A stretch of DNA of 64,000 nucleotides, taken from positions 372,001 to 436,000 of the forward strand of contig CAWBPN010000010.1 of the NCBI GenBank assembly GCA_963790715.1, read 5' to 3'. This DNA comes from DCFW01 sp963790715 (GTDB lineage Bacteria > Bacteroidota > Bacteroidia > Bacteroidales > Bacteroidaceae). Each line of letters begins with the position of its first letter. Position 1 is the stretch's first letter. Of the stretch, positions 54,000 to 63,732 are shown one piece after another. The translations under genes were made by a program, and so were the position numbers. The notes under the pieces were generated by a model. It made no database searches, was not told where the DNA came from, and saw only the letters and a program-made list of their open reading frames with translations.

Positions 54000-56912
54000 A
54001 TGAGAAAAAGATTTTTATCGGTAGGACTGATATTGTTTTTTGCAATAAGTTCCTTCACGTTTGCCGGAGTTCTTCCGACTTATCAGACGGTGCCGAACGA
54101 CCCGATGCATTCGAGAATCTACACACTGTCAAACGGATTGAAAGTTTATCTTTCTGTAAACAAACTGCAACCGCGTATACAAACGTATGTGGCTGTGCAT
54201 GTTGGGAGCAAAAACGACCCGGCTGAAACTACCGGACTGTCACACTATTTGGAGCACTTGCTCTTTAAAGGTACTACGCATTTCGGTACCTCCAACTATG
54301 AGGCTGAAAAACCTCTGCTTGACCAAATACGACAACTTTACGAAGTATACCGCCACATAACAGATACTCTTCAACGTAAAACCATCTATCACCAAATAGA
54401 CAGCGTTTCGCATGAAGCCTCAAAATACTTTATTGCCAACGAATACGACAAACTAATGACGAGCATCGGCTCACAAGGTACTAATGCCTTCACTACTGAA
54501 GATTGCACCGTATATCGGGAGAATATTCCAAGCAATGAGGTGGAAAATTGGGCAAAGATTGAAGCCGAACGTTTCAATGATGCTATAATTCGTGGATTCC
54601 ACACCGAGCTTGAGGCTGTCTACGAAGAATACAATCTTGATCTGACACAGGACATTCGGAAAGTGCTGGATTCAATGAACCATGGTTTATTCCCCAACCA
54701 TCCTTACGGTCAACAAACAGTTATAGGTACTCAGGAGCATCTGAAGAATCCTTCAATCGTCAACATCGACAAGCATTTCCACACATATTATGTTGCTAAT
54801 AACATGGCTATTTGTATGTCCGGCGACTTCAACCCTGATAAGGTAATCACTATCATAGAAAAATACTTCAGCATACTGAAGCCGAATCCTTCGCTGCCTA
54901 AATTGCAAATAAAACCTGAACCGCCTATCAACTCACCCATAATAGAAAAGGTATATGGCCCGCAAGCCGCACAACTGGCTTTAGGATGGAGATTTCCCGC
55001 AGAACATTCTGCCACTTGTGATACATTGCAAGTCGCTGATATGGTTCTGGCTAACGGACACGCAGGCTTGATAGACGAAGACATTACGCAAAAACAAAAG
55101 ATGTTGAGTGCTAACTCAGGTCCCGATATGATGGGTGATTATTCGGTATATCTTATGCTTGGCACGCCAAAACAGGGACAAACGCTTGACGATGTGAAAT
55201 CACTATTCCTACAGGAAGTTGACAAGCTGAAAAAAGGCGAATTCAGTGAAGAACTGCTCAAAGGCTCTATTAACCAATTCAAGCTGAATCGGATGGAGAT
55301 ATTGGAAAATAATGATGATCGTGCAAACATGTTTGTTGAAGCGTTCACAAAAGATATTCCCTGGGCTGATGAAGTGACAAAGATTGACCGCTTCTCAAAA
55401 ATAACAAAGGCTGATGTGGTGGCTTTTGCCAACCGTCACTTTGGCAATAACTATGTGGCTGTGTATAAGGAGACCGGAAATGATCCAAACGAAAAGAAGA
55501 TAGACAAACCTGCCATCTCCCCTATCTTAACCAACAGAGACAAGTCAAGCCAATTCTTGAGTGACATTAAGTCAAGCATCGTAAAACCTATCGAACCGGT
55601 ATTTATCGATTATCAGAAAGATATGTCGCAAACAAAGACCCAAAACGGCATTCAACTGCTATACAAAAAGAATACGATCAACGATATTTTTTCAATAGTT
55701 TACCTGCTTGACCGCGGTAGCAACAACGATAAATATCTGAATTTTGCAGCCGGTTATCTCAACCTGCTCGGTACGGCAAAGATGTCAAACGCCGAATTTA
55801 ATAAAAAAATGTACAATTTAGGATGTTCATTCAACGTAAGTGCATCAAATGAACAGACATATATATCAATAAGCGGACTAAGTGAAAACATTAAGCCGGC
55901 CATGAAACTGGTGGAAGACTTATTGGCACATGCCGTCGCTGACAAAGCTACATATAGCACTTATGTTCAAAACAGCATAAAAGGACGTTCCGACGACAAA
56001 CTCGACCAAGATTACAACTTCTCCAAGTTGGTTAATTATGTAACTTACGGAGGACAAGAGCAGAAAAATACATTATCGAATGAAGAAATGCAACAGCTCA
56101 ATCCACAAGTACTGATTGACAAAATACATCGTCTGTTCACATACAGGCACCGCATACTTTATTACGGACCTGCTACCGAAGCAGCTACCGTTCAGATTAT
56201 CAATCAACTTCATCAAGTACCGAACGTTCTGAAGGCTTTGCCCAAAGAAATAGTGTATGATAAAGTGCCTACTACGAATAATAAAGTATACATCGCTCCA
56301 TACGATGCCAAAAACATATATGTAGATAAGATTTCAGTATCAAATGTTAGTCGTTTCTCCACAGAGACCGAGCCATCCAGAATATTATACAATTCATATT
56401 TCGGTGGTTCGATGAACAGTATAGTTTTTCAAGAGCTACGCGAATCGCGTGCTTTGGCATACGATGCGGAAGCTAACTACAGGGCAGGCAGTCACAAGAA
56501 CGAGCCGTATTCAATGAACGCCATCATCATCACCCAAAACGACAAGGCAAAAGATGCATTGGCCGCATATCAGGATATTCTTGACAACATGCCTTTGACA
56601 CAAGCGAATTTCGATTTTGCGAAACAGAACATCATATCACGCCTTCGCACCAACCGTACAATCGGCATGAACGTTATTTGGAATTATCTGAATGCTCAGA
56701 AATTAGGTTTGAACTACGACATCAATAAAGTGATATTCGATAAAGTACAAAACATGACTATCAATGATGTAATCAACTTCCAAAAATCGTATGTAAAAGG
56801 CCTAAAATACAGTACTGCCATTCTTGGAAACGAGAAAGAACTTGACATGAACAGCATTGCCAAATACGGTACTGTCATTCACTTGACGCAAAAAGATATA
56901 TTCGGATATTGA
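54000..56912 (+). CDS. M16-family zinc metallopeptidase
   Basis: 970-residue secreted pitrilysin-type protease with a signal peptide (about residues 1-22). The inverted zinc motif HYLEH is at H82, E85, H86, and the third ligand is probably Glu188 in AKIEAERF; the spacing is longer than usual because of an inserted helical segment (residues ~110-150). The protein comprises four M16 domains; the C-terminal half lacks the zinc motif, as usual. Base composition and codons are richer in GC than the peptide cluster before it. It could digest small peptides, perhaps including imported or secreted bacteriocin-like ones (inference). Ends at a strong hairpin. Confidence 0.93.
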   Translation: MRKRFLSVGLILFFAISSFTFAGVLPTYQTVPNDPMHSRIYTLSNGLKVYLSVNKLQPRIQTYVAVHVGSKNDPAETTGLSHYLEHLLFKGTTHFGTSNYEAEKPLLDQIRQLYEVYRHITDTLQRKTIYHQIDSVSHEASKYFIANEYDKLMTSIGSQGTNAFTTEDCTVYRENIPSNEVENWAKIEAERFNDAIIRGFHTELEAVYEEYNLDLTQDIRKVLDSMNHGLFPNHPYGQQTVIGTQEHLKNPSIVNIDKHFHTYYVANNMAICMSGDFNPDKVITIIEKYFSILKPNPSLPKLQIKPEPPINSPIIEKVYGPQAAQLALGWRFPAEHSATCDTLQVADMVLANGHAGLIDEDITQKQKMLSANSGPDMMGDYSVYLMLGTPKQGQTLDDVKSLFLQEVDKLKKGEFSEELLKGSINQFKLNRMEILENNDDRANMFVEAFTKDIPWADEVTKIDRFSKITKADVVAFANRHFGNNYVAVYKETGNDPNEKKIDKPAISPILTNRDKSSQFLSDIKSSIVKPIEPVFIDYQKDMSQTKTQNGIQLLYKKNTINDIFSIVYLLDRGSNNDKYLNFAAGYLNLLGTAKMSNAEFNKKMYNLGCSFNVSASNEQTYISISGLSENIKPAMKLVEDLLAHAVADKATYSTYVQNSIKGRSDDKLDQDYNFSKLVNYVTYGGQEQKNTLSNEEMQQLNPQVLIDKIHRLFTYRHRILYYGPATEAATVQIINQLHQVPNVLKALPKEIVYDKVPTTNNKVYIAPYDAKNIYVDKISVSNVSRFSTETEPSRILYNSYFGGSMNSIVFQELRESRALAYDAEANYRAGSHKNEPYSMNAIIITQNDKAKDALAAYQDILDNMPLTQANFDFAKQNIISRLRTNRTIGMNVIWNYLNAQKLGLNYDINKVIFDKVQNMTINDVINFQKSYVKGLKYSTAILGNEKELDMNSIAKYGTVIHLTQKDIFGY

Positions 56913-56942
56913 TATGAATAATTAAATTATATATATTACAAG

Positions 56943-56974
56943 AAGAAAGGTGTGCATTTCTGCACACCTTTCTT
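56943..56974 (+). terminator. Terminator after the M16 peptidase
   Basis: AAGAAAGGTGTGCA / TGCACACCTTTCTT, a perfect 14-bp stem with a 4-nt loop (TTTC), 31 bp after the M16 stop. Confidence 0.85.
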
Positions 56975-56999
56975 TCAAACATCAATAAAAAAGAAAAAC

Positions 57000-57884
57000 A
57001 TGAAAAAAATAACATTCTTAATTATTTTGTTACTGACATTTGCTTTTGGTGGAGTTCAGGCAAATGAATATGAAAAAACAGAAACAAGAACGTCTCTCAT
57101 TACTGTAAAGAGTAAGATAAAAGTATTGTACAAAACGGTGCGACCTGCAATTAAGGATCACCAAACAATAGCCTTAACTGATACAATGGAGCTATTTACC
57201 GGAGGTAATAAGAGTCTTTACCAGGCATGGAATAAAGACCTTAAGGATTCGTTGCTTGATGCTACCAGAGATAAAGTCTCGTCCGGACAACATAGAGTTA
57301 CGGTGGTTTATTCGGAATTTCAATTCAAAAAAATCACCAAATCGGATAACTACACTAACTGGAATGAAAATTGGGAAACCGAAAATTTGTACAAGGATTA
57401 TCACAAAAATAAATTCTTTTACGTCGATTACCTTAAAAGACAATGGATGATGTCAGAAAGAGAAATTCCTGCCCCGAAATGGAATATCGAAACTGAAACG
57501 TCAACAGTACTCGGTTATTTATGCCATAAAGCAACAACATCTTTTATGGGGCGTGATTACGAAGCATGGTTCACTGAAGATATTCCTTTGCAAGACGGTC
57601 CATGGTTATTTTCAGGTCTGCCCGGATTGATAATGAAAGTTCAAGACAATGGTAGCAAACTAAGCTTTGAAGCAGTCGGCATTGAAAAGCTAAAAACGCC
57701 CGTAATAAAGAACATATCCGAAAAAAATACGGTTAAAGAGGTTTCCTACAAAGACTATTACGGATACAAATTGGTAAAATATGATGATGTCAAATATTAT
57801 TATGTAGGCAGTGACGGCATTATATATTTTTGCTACATTGACAATCCGGTTAAATTGATTCCGATTGAGCTCGACAAAAAATAA
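57000..57884 (+). CDS. GLPGLI family protein
   Basis: 294-residue exported protein with a signal peptide (about residues 1-21, ending VQAN). The family signature reads FSGLPGLIMKVQDNG, preceded by ATTSFMGRDYEAWFTEDIPLQDGPW. GLPGLI proteins are secreted Bacteroidota proteins of unknown function, almost always encoded next to a TonB-receptor-like outer-membrane protein, as here. ATG at 57000 was chosen because it begins the signal peptide and lies just after the terminator hairpin; the frame open from 56952 runs through that hairpin. Confidence 0.9.
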   Translation: MKKITFLIILLLTFAFGGVQANEYEKTETRTSLITVKSKIKVLYKTVRPAIKDHQTIALTDTMELFTGGNKSLYQAWNKDLKDSLLDATRDKVSSGQHRVTVVYSEFQFKKITKSDNYTNWNENWETENLYKDYHKNKFFYVDYLKRQWMMSEREIPAPKWNIETETSTVLGYLCHKATTSFMGRDYEAWFTEDIPLQDGPWLFSGLPGLIMKVQDNGSKLSFEAVGIEKLKTPVIKNISEKNTVKEVSYKDYYGYKLVKYDDVKYYYVGSDGIIYFCYIDNPVKLIPIELDKK

Positions 57885-57892
57885 AGATTATA

Positions 57893-60562
57893 ATGCTTGT
57901 TGAACAGAACAAGAAGTATATGAAATATTTCGTAATTCTATTCTTACTATTGATTATGTTCCCTTCGCACTCATTCTCACAAAATGAAATTAAGGGGCAC
58001 ATAATCGACAACAAGACATCACAACCGGTTCAAGACGCTATCGTCACAGTAACGGCGGTCGGTTCAACAAACATAATTTACTCTACAACAGCCGACGACG
58101 GAGACTTCAGTTTACCCACAAAGTCATTCCCTGCTCAAATAACAGTAACCGTACGGGCAATGAATATAAAGCCGCAATCGAAAACAGTGAAAAGTGATGT
58201 GAAAGACATAGAGTTTAAAGTTGAAAATGAAGAATTGCAACTAAAGGAAGTTATTATCAAAGCTCCGAAAATCCGCCAATTGGGGGATACTCTCAACTAC
58301 AACGTCGGCAGTTTCACCGATGCCACCGACCGAAGCATAGGAGATGTGCTGAAAAAGCTTCCGGGAATAAACGTTCTTTCATCAGGACAAATTCTTTATC
58401 AAAACAAGCCTATCAATAAATTCTACATAGAAGGAATGGATTTGCTAAAAGGCAAATACGGACTTGCAACCAATAATATAGAAGCGTCCAAAGTATCAAC
58501 GGTTCAAGTATTGGAAAATCACCAACCTATAAAAGTACTGAAAGGAGTGGAAATACCGGAAGAGGCAGCTATTAATCTGAAATTGAAGAAATCTGCACTC
58601 GGAGCATTCTTCGCCACTGCACAAGTAGGCGTAGGAGAACATCCTCTGTTAAGAAGCAATGAATTGGTAGGAATGCGATTCGCGTCAAATCAACAAAACA
58701 TGTTCGTATACAAAGATGATAATACTGGACGAAATATCACATCCGAATTGGAGTCTTTCTATGACGAATTGATAAAAGGTAACGTGCAATTTCTTTCAGT
58801 GGAATCGGCTTCACATCCTGAAATCGATCAACAACACTATCTCTTTAATAATGCTCACATGGTATCGCTTAATGACCTGCATGCCATAAAGAAAGATGTC
58901 TCGCTCACATCGACCGTTTCTTATCTGCAAGACAGACAAAAAGACCAAGCCTACAATAAACAGGATATTTTTGTTACAGGCGGTAATGACGTTCATATTG
59001 CAGAAAATCTAAACTCAAGGCTTACTAAAAAGAAGTTGGACGGTAAATTTGTGTTGGAAGATAATGAGAATAAACATTACATTAATGATGAGTTGAATGT
59101 TTCAACCGACTGGAACTCGGCAAGAGGCGAAGCAATAAGCGATGATTCTTCAACAAGCCAAAATCTGAAATACCCTTCTTTTTTCGTCTCAAACGATTTT
59201 AGCATGATACTTGGCAACGGATACAATAAAAAACACTTGGGAGCTTTCATAGGTTATACTTCTTTGAAAAATACTCTAAACGTCACACCTTCGTCTTTCG
59301 ACTCGATTTTCAAAATTCCACAAAACGACGGCTCTGCAATTATGCAGGATGTAAAATACAGTAAATTGGAATCTAACGGCTACTGTTCCTGGGATGGAAA
59401 GTTGGATAAAATAATTATGGAATGCAAAGCCAAACTTTTCTTTACTCAATATGCGATGCATTCAGATATGTATTCCGGAACTTACAATTATCATTTCTCA
59501 GCCGACAGCCTGCGAAACGATTTGATGAGAACGGAGTATGGAAGCGAACTGTCGACAAGCTACCTGTATGATTTTGATTGCGGTGTCAGAACTACATTGC
59601 TTTTACCGGTTCAGTTCCTGTATATAAACAAAAACGATTTTATCAGAAATGACGAACAGAATAAAAGCCATCTTTTATTCCTACCTTACTTCAAAGTTGA
59701 ATACACATTGAATCCTAAAATCAATCTTGGAGGTAATATCTCTTATTCAAACGGAATCGGTGATTTCAATGAAGATTATCTCGGATACATGATGACTAAT
59801 TATCGAAGTATGAACAGAAATGACGAGGAAATACAAAATAAATACAGAAATGCCGGAGCAAGATGTTATATAGATTATAAAAATCCGCTTACAACGCTTT
59901 TCATGTCTGTCAACACCTCATATTCAGACATTTGGCGTAATACTTTGGACGAGGCTTTTTACAACGGTATTTTCAGTTATACGACACGTATTTACCATCC
60001 AAACCATACACGTTCATTCCAAACCAATGCCTCAGTCAGTAAAAGCATTGATGCTATTTCATCCGATGTGCACTTCTACACCAAATACGGACATAGCGGT
60101 CTGGTAGCCCTTAATCAGGGTGTGGTATCACACTTCACCACAAACACCTACTCATTGTCGGGAAGCATTGAATCCGACATATGCAAATTTATGATAATCG
60201 ATTATTCATCAAGTTACCGACAGACTGAAAGCCACATAGAAGGCGGTAACAGCCTAAAACCGATACGCTACTGGTCGGAAAACTTTAAGCTTTCTTTCAT
60301 TCCGATGAAAAAGCTAACTATCGGAGTTTCGTTTGACAACTATTATAACAATCAGATAAGTTCTTCGTCGCGTATGTCATGGTTCGGGAATACCAATGCT
60401 GATTACAAGATGAAAAATGTTGAATTTATGCTCTACTGGACAAACATTTTTAACACACGACACTTCATAACATCTTCATACAACGATGCAAGCAATTATT
60501 ATTCAGAATATAACTTGCGGCCGTCGGAAATATTGCTAAGAGTCAGATTCAAACTATTTTAA
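57893..60562 (+). CDS. TonB-dependent-receptor-like outer-membrane protein (GLPGLI partner)
   Basis: Outer-membrane protein of up to 889 residues. Signal peptide (from MKYFVILF, ATG at 57920, possibly the true start), an N-terminal carboxypeptidase-regulatory-like beta domain (GHIIDNKTSQPVQDAIVTV), a plug-like region (DVLKKLPGINVLSSG), then a long beta-barrel ending in Phe (VRFKLF), as needed for barrel insertion. Such proteins accompany GLPGLI genes. I see no typical TonB box, and the barrel is shorter than in SusC. Starts 8 bp after GLPGLI (or 35 bp from 57920), so the two are co-transcribed. Confidence 0.88.
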   Translation: MLVEQNKKYMKYFVILFLLLIMFPSHSFSQNEIKGHIIDNKTSQPVQDAIVTVTAVGSTNIIYSTTADDGDFSLPTKSFPAQITVTVRAMNIKPQSKTVKSDVKDIEFKVENEELQLKEVIIKAPKIRQLGDTLNYNVGSFTDATDRSIGDVLKKLPGINVLSSGQILYQNKPINKFYIEGMDLLKGKYGLATNNIEASKVSTVQVLENHQPIKVLKGVEIPEEAAINLKLKKSALGAFFATAQVGVGEHPLLRSNELVGMRFASNQQNMFVYKDDNTGRNITSELESFYDELIKGNVQFLSVESASHPEIDQQHYLFNNAHMVSLNDLHAIKKDVSLTSTVSYLQDRQKDQAYNKQDIFVTGGNDVHIAENLNSRLTKKKLDGKFVLEDNENKHYINDELNVSTDWNSARGEAISDDSSTSQNLKYPSFFVSNDFSMILGNGYNKKHLGAFIGYTSLKNTLNVTPSSFDSIFKIPQNDGSAIMQDVKYSKLESNGYCSWDGKLDKIIMECKAKLFFTQYAMHSDMYSGTYNYHFSADSLRNDLMRTEYGSELSTSYLYDFDCGVRTTLLLPVQFLYINKNDFIRNDEQNKSHLLFLPYFKVEYTLNPKINLGGNISYSNGIGDFNEDYLGYMMTNYRSMNRNDEEIQNKYRNAGARCYIDYKNPLTTLFMSVNTSYSDIWRNTLDEAFYNGIFSYTTRIYHPNHTRSFQTNASVSKSIDAISSDVHFYTKYGHSGLVALNQGVVSHFTTNTYSLSGSIESDICKFMIIDYSSSYRQTESHIEGGNSLKPIRYWSENFKLSFIPMKKLTIGVSFDNYYNNQISSSSRMSWFGNTNADYKMKNVEFMLYWTNIFNTRHFITSSYNDASNYYSEYNLRPSEILLRVRFKLF

Positions 60563-60663
60563 TATAACATTAAACAAGAAAAAGAAATTATATTCTTATT
60601 TCATATATATGATATATTTTTGAAACAAATTGTCATGACAATAACTTAAAACAATTCTAACCC

Positions 60664-61062
60664 ATGTTGAAAATTGGTGCAATATTAAATTTCATTATAG
60701 CAATAGGACATCTACTTTGCTTATTTTGCCTGGAACAAGTATTCCGCATTTACGGAATCACAGAAATAATGAATAAAATAGCTACATATAATGAAACCCT
60801 ACCTTATATCTTGACTGCCATAATTGCACTATGTTTCTTCATTAGCGGATTGTATGCTTTATCGGCTGACGGCACCATACGTAAATTGTCACTATTAAAA
60901 TTAGGCATTTTCTCACTCGCTACAGTATTTCTTTTACGTGCAATCATTGATTTGGTAACATTAATTTATAAATTCTCAATGCTCGAATTTTCGTCCACAA
61001 CAATTGCAATGATAATCGGTCTACTTTATTTGCTTGGCGGAATAAAAAAACTTCACGCATAA
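60664..61062 (+). CDS. Small four-TM membrane protein
   Basis: 132-residue integral membrane protein with four hydrophobic segments (about residues 5-25, 47-67, 75-100, 110-130). There is no recognisable catalytic motif, and the overall pattern is that of small DoxX/DUF-type four-helix proteins without clear assignment. It stands alone, 101 bp after the outer-membrane gene and before the decayed region. Confidence 0.75.
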   Translation: MLKIGAILNFIIAIGHLLCLFCLEQVFRIYGITEIMNKIATYNETLPYILTAIIALCFFISGLYALSADGTIRKLSLLKLGIFSLATVFLLRAIIDLVTLIYKFSMLEFSSTTIAMIIGLLYLLGGIKKLHA

Positions 61063-61260
61063 AATGACCAAACAAGGCAAATCTATCTCATACAAATCAT
61101 TTTGTGATTCAGCTATTCATCATTCAGAAAGTATTTATTAATAATAGTTGTGAGCTGACTACCTGAAGACCTAAAAACATTTTGAACTATTCAGTGTCTC
61201 TTTGAATCATTAAACCAACAAAACAATGGTGTCTTATACTGATTTTCAACAAGAAATTCA

Positions 61261-61392
61261 CTGGCAAAACGTCCAACACATACACAGTTTGGACATGAAA
61301 CACGCTGGGAAAATATGTTAAACGTACTGGGAAACGAGAGCTCCGCCAGAACAAATCGAACGCTGACGCATAGACATTTTAATAAATTGTAA
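61261..61392 (+). pseudogene. Possible tyrosine recombinase C-terminal remnant
   Basis: An in-frame stretch ending at TAA 61390-61392 reads THTQFGHETRWENMLNVLGN and then ESSARTNRTLTHRHF. It lines up with the integrase core (A)THLLExGTDLRxIQxLLGH and xSSxTTxIYTHVS. Matching positions include TH, G, LG, ESS, T, TH and the FNK tail. The catalytic Tyr position is Leu, LGH reads LGN, and the upstream frame has stops. It looks like a decayed integrase end. Only a profile search can settle it. Confidence 0.35.
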
Positions 61393-61583
61393 GGTATGGT
61401 GCTGCAATAGTTATAAATATATAATATTTCAATGACATGTTGCTAAAGTATGACAGCGTGCCAACTGAAATGCCATATTCCGACATAGGCTAACTTTATT
61501 CATGTGGAAATTTGTTGTTTCGCAAATTTCTCTATTCCGTTAATTGCAAAAAACGAATATAATTTTTCCCGATTTCGTGGTAA

Positions 61584-61612
61584 AATGAATTTCATCAGTT
61601 ATGAAATCCATT
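61584..61612. repeat. Imperfect inverted repeat in the decayed region
   Basis: AATGAATTTCAT / ATGAAATCCATT pair with one mismatch around a 5-nt loop and are followed by six T. A second hairpin, GAAATTTG / CAAATTTC, lies at 61507-61530. These may be terminators of genes now lost. Confidence 0.5.
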
Positions 61613-61698
61613 TTTTAGTTAAATTGCAGTAATACAGTTATGTTAAATATTATCTAACTATCCATAGAATACCTGCAACCTAAACGTATTATACACAT

Positions 61699-61779
61699 GA
61701 CTTCGCCGACTGAAACATTACGTCTTCAGTTAATCAGTTGAAAACGCTTGTGGATAAAGGTTTTATAAAACATGAATAG
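61699..61779 (+). pseudogene. Possible winged-helix (MarR-like) remnant
   Basis: The frame ending at TAG 61777-61779 reads NITSSVNQLKTLVDKGFIKH, preceded by DFAD and a stop codon. This matches the recognition helix and wing start of MarR-type regulators (LNxTxSxVxxxLKxLVxKGFI). There is no intact gene around it. Short, so tentative. Confidence 0.3.
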
Positions 61780-61855
61780 CATGTTCAAAATATGATAATC
61801 TGAACTTATTTTGAAAATAATCCACGAAATACTTGACATTGGAACTTTAAAGTAG

Positions 61856-61863
61856 TACCTTTG
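61856..61863 (+). promoter_or_regulatory. Promoter-like element before the DUF3874 fragment
   Basis: TACCTTTG, a perfect -7 octamer, with TTGACA at 61834-61839 placing TTG 19 bp upstream as a plausible -33. It lies ~43 bp before the open DUF3874 frame, which has no ATG at its beginning. Confidence 0.5.
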
Positions 61864-61905
61864 CTAATAGTAATTAAAACAAGTAATATCAATTATCAAC
61901 AGTAA

Positions 61906-62280
61906 AATATAATAGAAAAGATAGACTGCTCACCGATAGACCATGCACAGATATACGCCCAACTAAAAGAAGAGATAGAAAAAGGCAAACGTTATTGGTT
62001 CGAAGAGGACGAAGAAGCCGAGATAATGGCGCATAACGCTGCTTATCAACGCAATACAATAGAGGAGGACGTTTTTGACAATCTTTTCCGCAAGCCTATC
62101 GGTAATGAAAAAACAATAAAGCTCTCAGCACGAGAGATATACGATAAAATGAAAGCCGCCGATAAAGAAGCGATGAAAGGCGTAAAAGAAAGCAAGGTTT
62201 GGGGCTTGCTAAAAGAATTGGATTATCGCAAAGAGCATTATGAAGACGGAAATAAATACAGTGTAATAAAGAAATATTAG
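61906..62280 (+). pseudogene. DUF3874 C-terminal fragment
   Basis: The frame is open from just after a TAA at 61903-61905 to TAG at 62280. It reads SPIDHAQIYAQLKEEIEKG, KRYWFEEDEEAEIMAHNAAY, EEDVFDNLFRKP and ends GNKYSVIKKY. This is the C-terminal region of DUF3874, the domain at the end of VapE/VirE-type primase-like proteins of Bacteroidota mobile elements. The ATPase part (several hundred residues) is absent. The first ATG is internal at 62026, so a translated product would be at most 84 residues. Remnant of an integrated element. Confidence 0.7.
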
Positions 62281-62564
62281 AGCCTGTTTAAAGAATAGAA
62301 TAGGAAAGAGTGTTGTGCACCAAGAAGAATTAGAAGTTTCCGATTCTCATTATCTTTCCAAACTCTAAGTTGTCTAAATGCTTTTCGCTTTATACCCTAT
62401 ATTTTCCACATATATACACTTTTATTAGGATACAAACAAGAAAAACAACATTTATTCGATGATATAAATACTGAATTCCTACATTTTTTCGATGATATGA
62501 TATAAAATTTTATGCAATTGAACAATATTCATTATGTTTATCATTTTATTATGAATATAATTAT
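62281..62564. other. Intergenic region, possible insertion-sequence scar
   Basis: About 285 bp without a supported gene. It opens with GAGCCTGTTTAAA (from about 62280), a sequence I associate with ends of insertion sequences in Bacteroidales. The reverse strand keeps a short frame (FRQLRVWKDNENRK) without start or partner. Near 62453 and 62487, TTCGATGATAT occurs twice as a direct repeat. No transposase could be assembled. Confidence 0.25.
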
Positions 62565-62572
62565 TATATTTG
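62565..62572 (+). promoter_or_regulatory. -7 element upstream of the AAA ATPase
   Basis: TATATTTG fits TAnnTTTG, 20 bp before the ATG at 62593. The -33 region is only T-rich. Confidence 0.45.
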
Positions 62573-62592
62573 CAATAAAGTGACAAAAGCGT

Positions 62593-63732
62593 ATGGAAAC
62601 AATAGCTACAATGAATCCTTTTGTGGTCGGCAAATATGTGTCTGACAAGTATTTTTGCGACCGTGATAATGAAACGGCATTCCTGATAAAGCAAACAGAG
62701 AATGGTCGCAATGTGGCTCTTATTTCTCCTCGCCGCCTTGGCAAAACAGGACTTATTCAACACTGTTTCCGCCAAAAACAAATGAGTGATAAATATCATA
62801 CTTTTTTCGTTGATATTTATGCTACAACCTCATTAGCTGAATTTGTATATTTGCTCGGAAAAAACATTTATACCGGATTGCAGTCTAAAAAAACAGCTTG
62901 GGCAAAAAAATTCTTTCAAATCATCAGTTCGTTACGAGTAGGTTTCAAGCTTGATGCAATAAGCGGTGAACCGTCTTTTGACATAAGCTTGGGTGATATT
63001 AAAGCACCGCAAATAACTCTTGATGAGATATTTAAGTACTTGGAATCGGCAGATAGGCCTTGCATTATTGCAATTGATGAATTTCAACAAATTGGCAGCT
63101 ATCAGGAAAAGAATGTGGAAGCCCTGTTGCGAACCAAAATACAACAATGCAAACAGACAATGTTTATATTTTCAGGTAGTAAACGGCACTTAATGAGCAA
63201 TATGTTCAACTCATCGTCAAAACCGTTCTATCAAAGTGCCATCAGCATGGGGCTTGAACCGATACCGCAAGATACTTATGTAGCGTTTGCAATCCGCTTA
63301 TTTGAAGAGTATGGAAAACATATTGATAAGAAAGTTGTTGAAAGAGCCTATCTGATGTTTGACGGTTACACGTGGTTTGTTCAAATGATTATGAACGAAC
63401 TATTTGCATTGACAGCTCACGATGAACTATGTGAAATGGATAAACTTGAAACAGCACGAAAGAACGTAATTCAAACGCAAGAAAACAGTTACAAGGATTT
63501 ATTATCAAATCTTGCGCCGAAACAAAAAATTGTGTTACAAGCCATCGCCAAAGAACGAGAAGCACGAGGTATAACTTCGTCAACATTCATCAAGAAGTAC
63601 AACCTAATGTCAGCCAGTTCGGTGCAATCGGCTATTAAGCCATTGCTGAAGAATGATTTAATAACTCAAGATGATGACGTTTATCGCGTCTACGACTACT
63701 TTTTTGCCTATTGGCTGGCAAATGAATATTAA
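62593..63732 (+). CDS. AAA ATPase, ATPase_2 (archaeal-type) family
   Basis: 379-residue ATP-binding protein. N-terminal NPFVVGKYVSDKYFCDR is the family's usual opening. Walker A is SPRRLGKTGL (about residues 45-54), Walker B ACIIAIDEFQQIG-like (about 155-166), and sensor FIFSGSKRHLM. The C-terminal part carries a winged-helix-like domain (KQKIVLQAIAKEREARGIT and SASSVQSAIKPLLKNDLI). These are STAND/MoxR-distant ATPases of unclear function, abundant and horizontally mobile in Bacteroidota. ATG at 62593 follows a promoter element; a second ATG at 62611 (MNPF) is equally plausible. It follows the mobile-element remnants and may be cargo. Confidence 0.88.
   Translation: METIATMNPFVVGKYVSDKYFCDRDNETAFLIKQTENGRNVALISPRRLGKTGLIQHCFRQKQMSDKYHTFFVDIYATTSLAEFVYLLGKNIYTGLQSKKTAWAKKFFQIISSLRVGFKLDAISGEPSFDISLGDIKAPQITLDEIFKYLESADRPCIIAIDEFQQIGSYQEKNVEALLRTKIQQCKQTMFIFSGSKRHLMSNMFNSSSKPFYQSAISMGLEPIPQDTYVAFAIRLFEEYGKHIDKKVVERAYLMFDGYTWFVQMIMNELFALTAHDELCEMDKLETARKNVIQTQENSYKDLLSNLAPKQKIVLQAIAKEREARGITSSTFIKKYNLMSASSVQSAIKPLLKNDLITQDDDVYRVYDYFFAYWLANEY

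Noticed and set aside
26147..60758. CCGCATTTACGG occurs both upstream of cysK (26159-26170) and at 60744-60755, the latter inside a perfect ATTCCG/CGGAAT palindrome.
   Set aside because: A shared 12-mer is expected many times by chance in 64 kb, and the second copy lies within a coding sequence; no regulatory link can be claimed.
62281..62400. Reverse-strand frame FRQLRVWKDNENRK as a transposase gene.
   Set aside because: Too short, no start, and no recognisable DDE motif; kept only as a possible scar.
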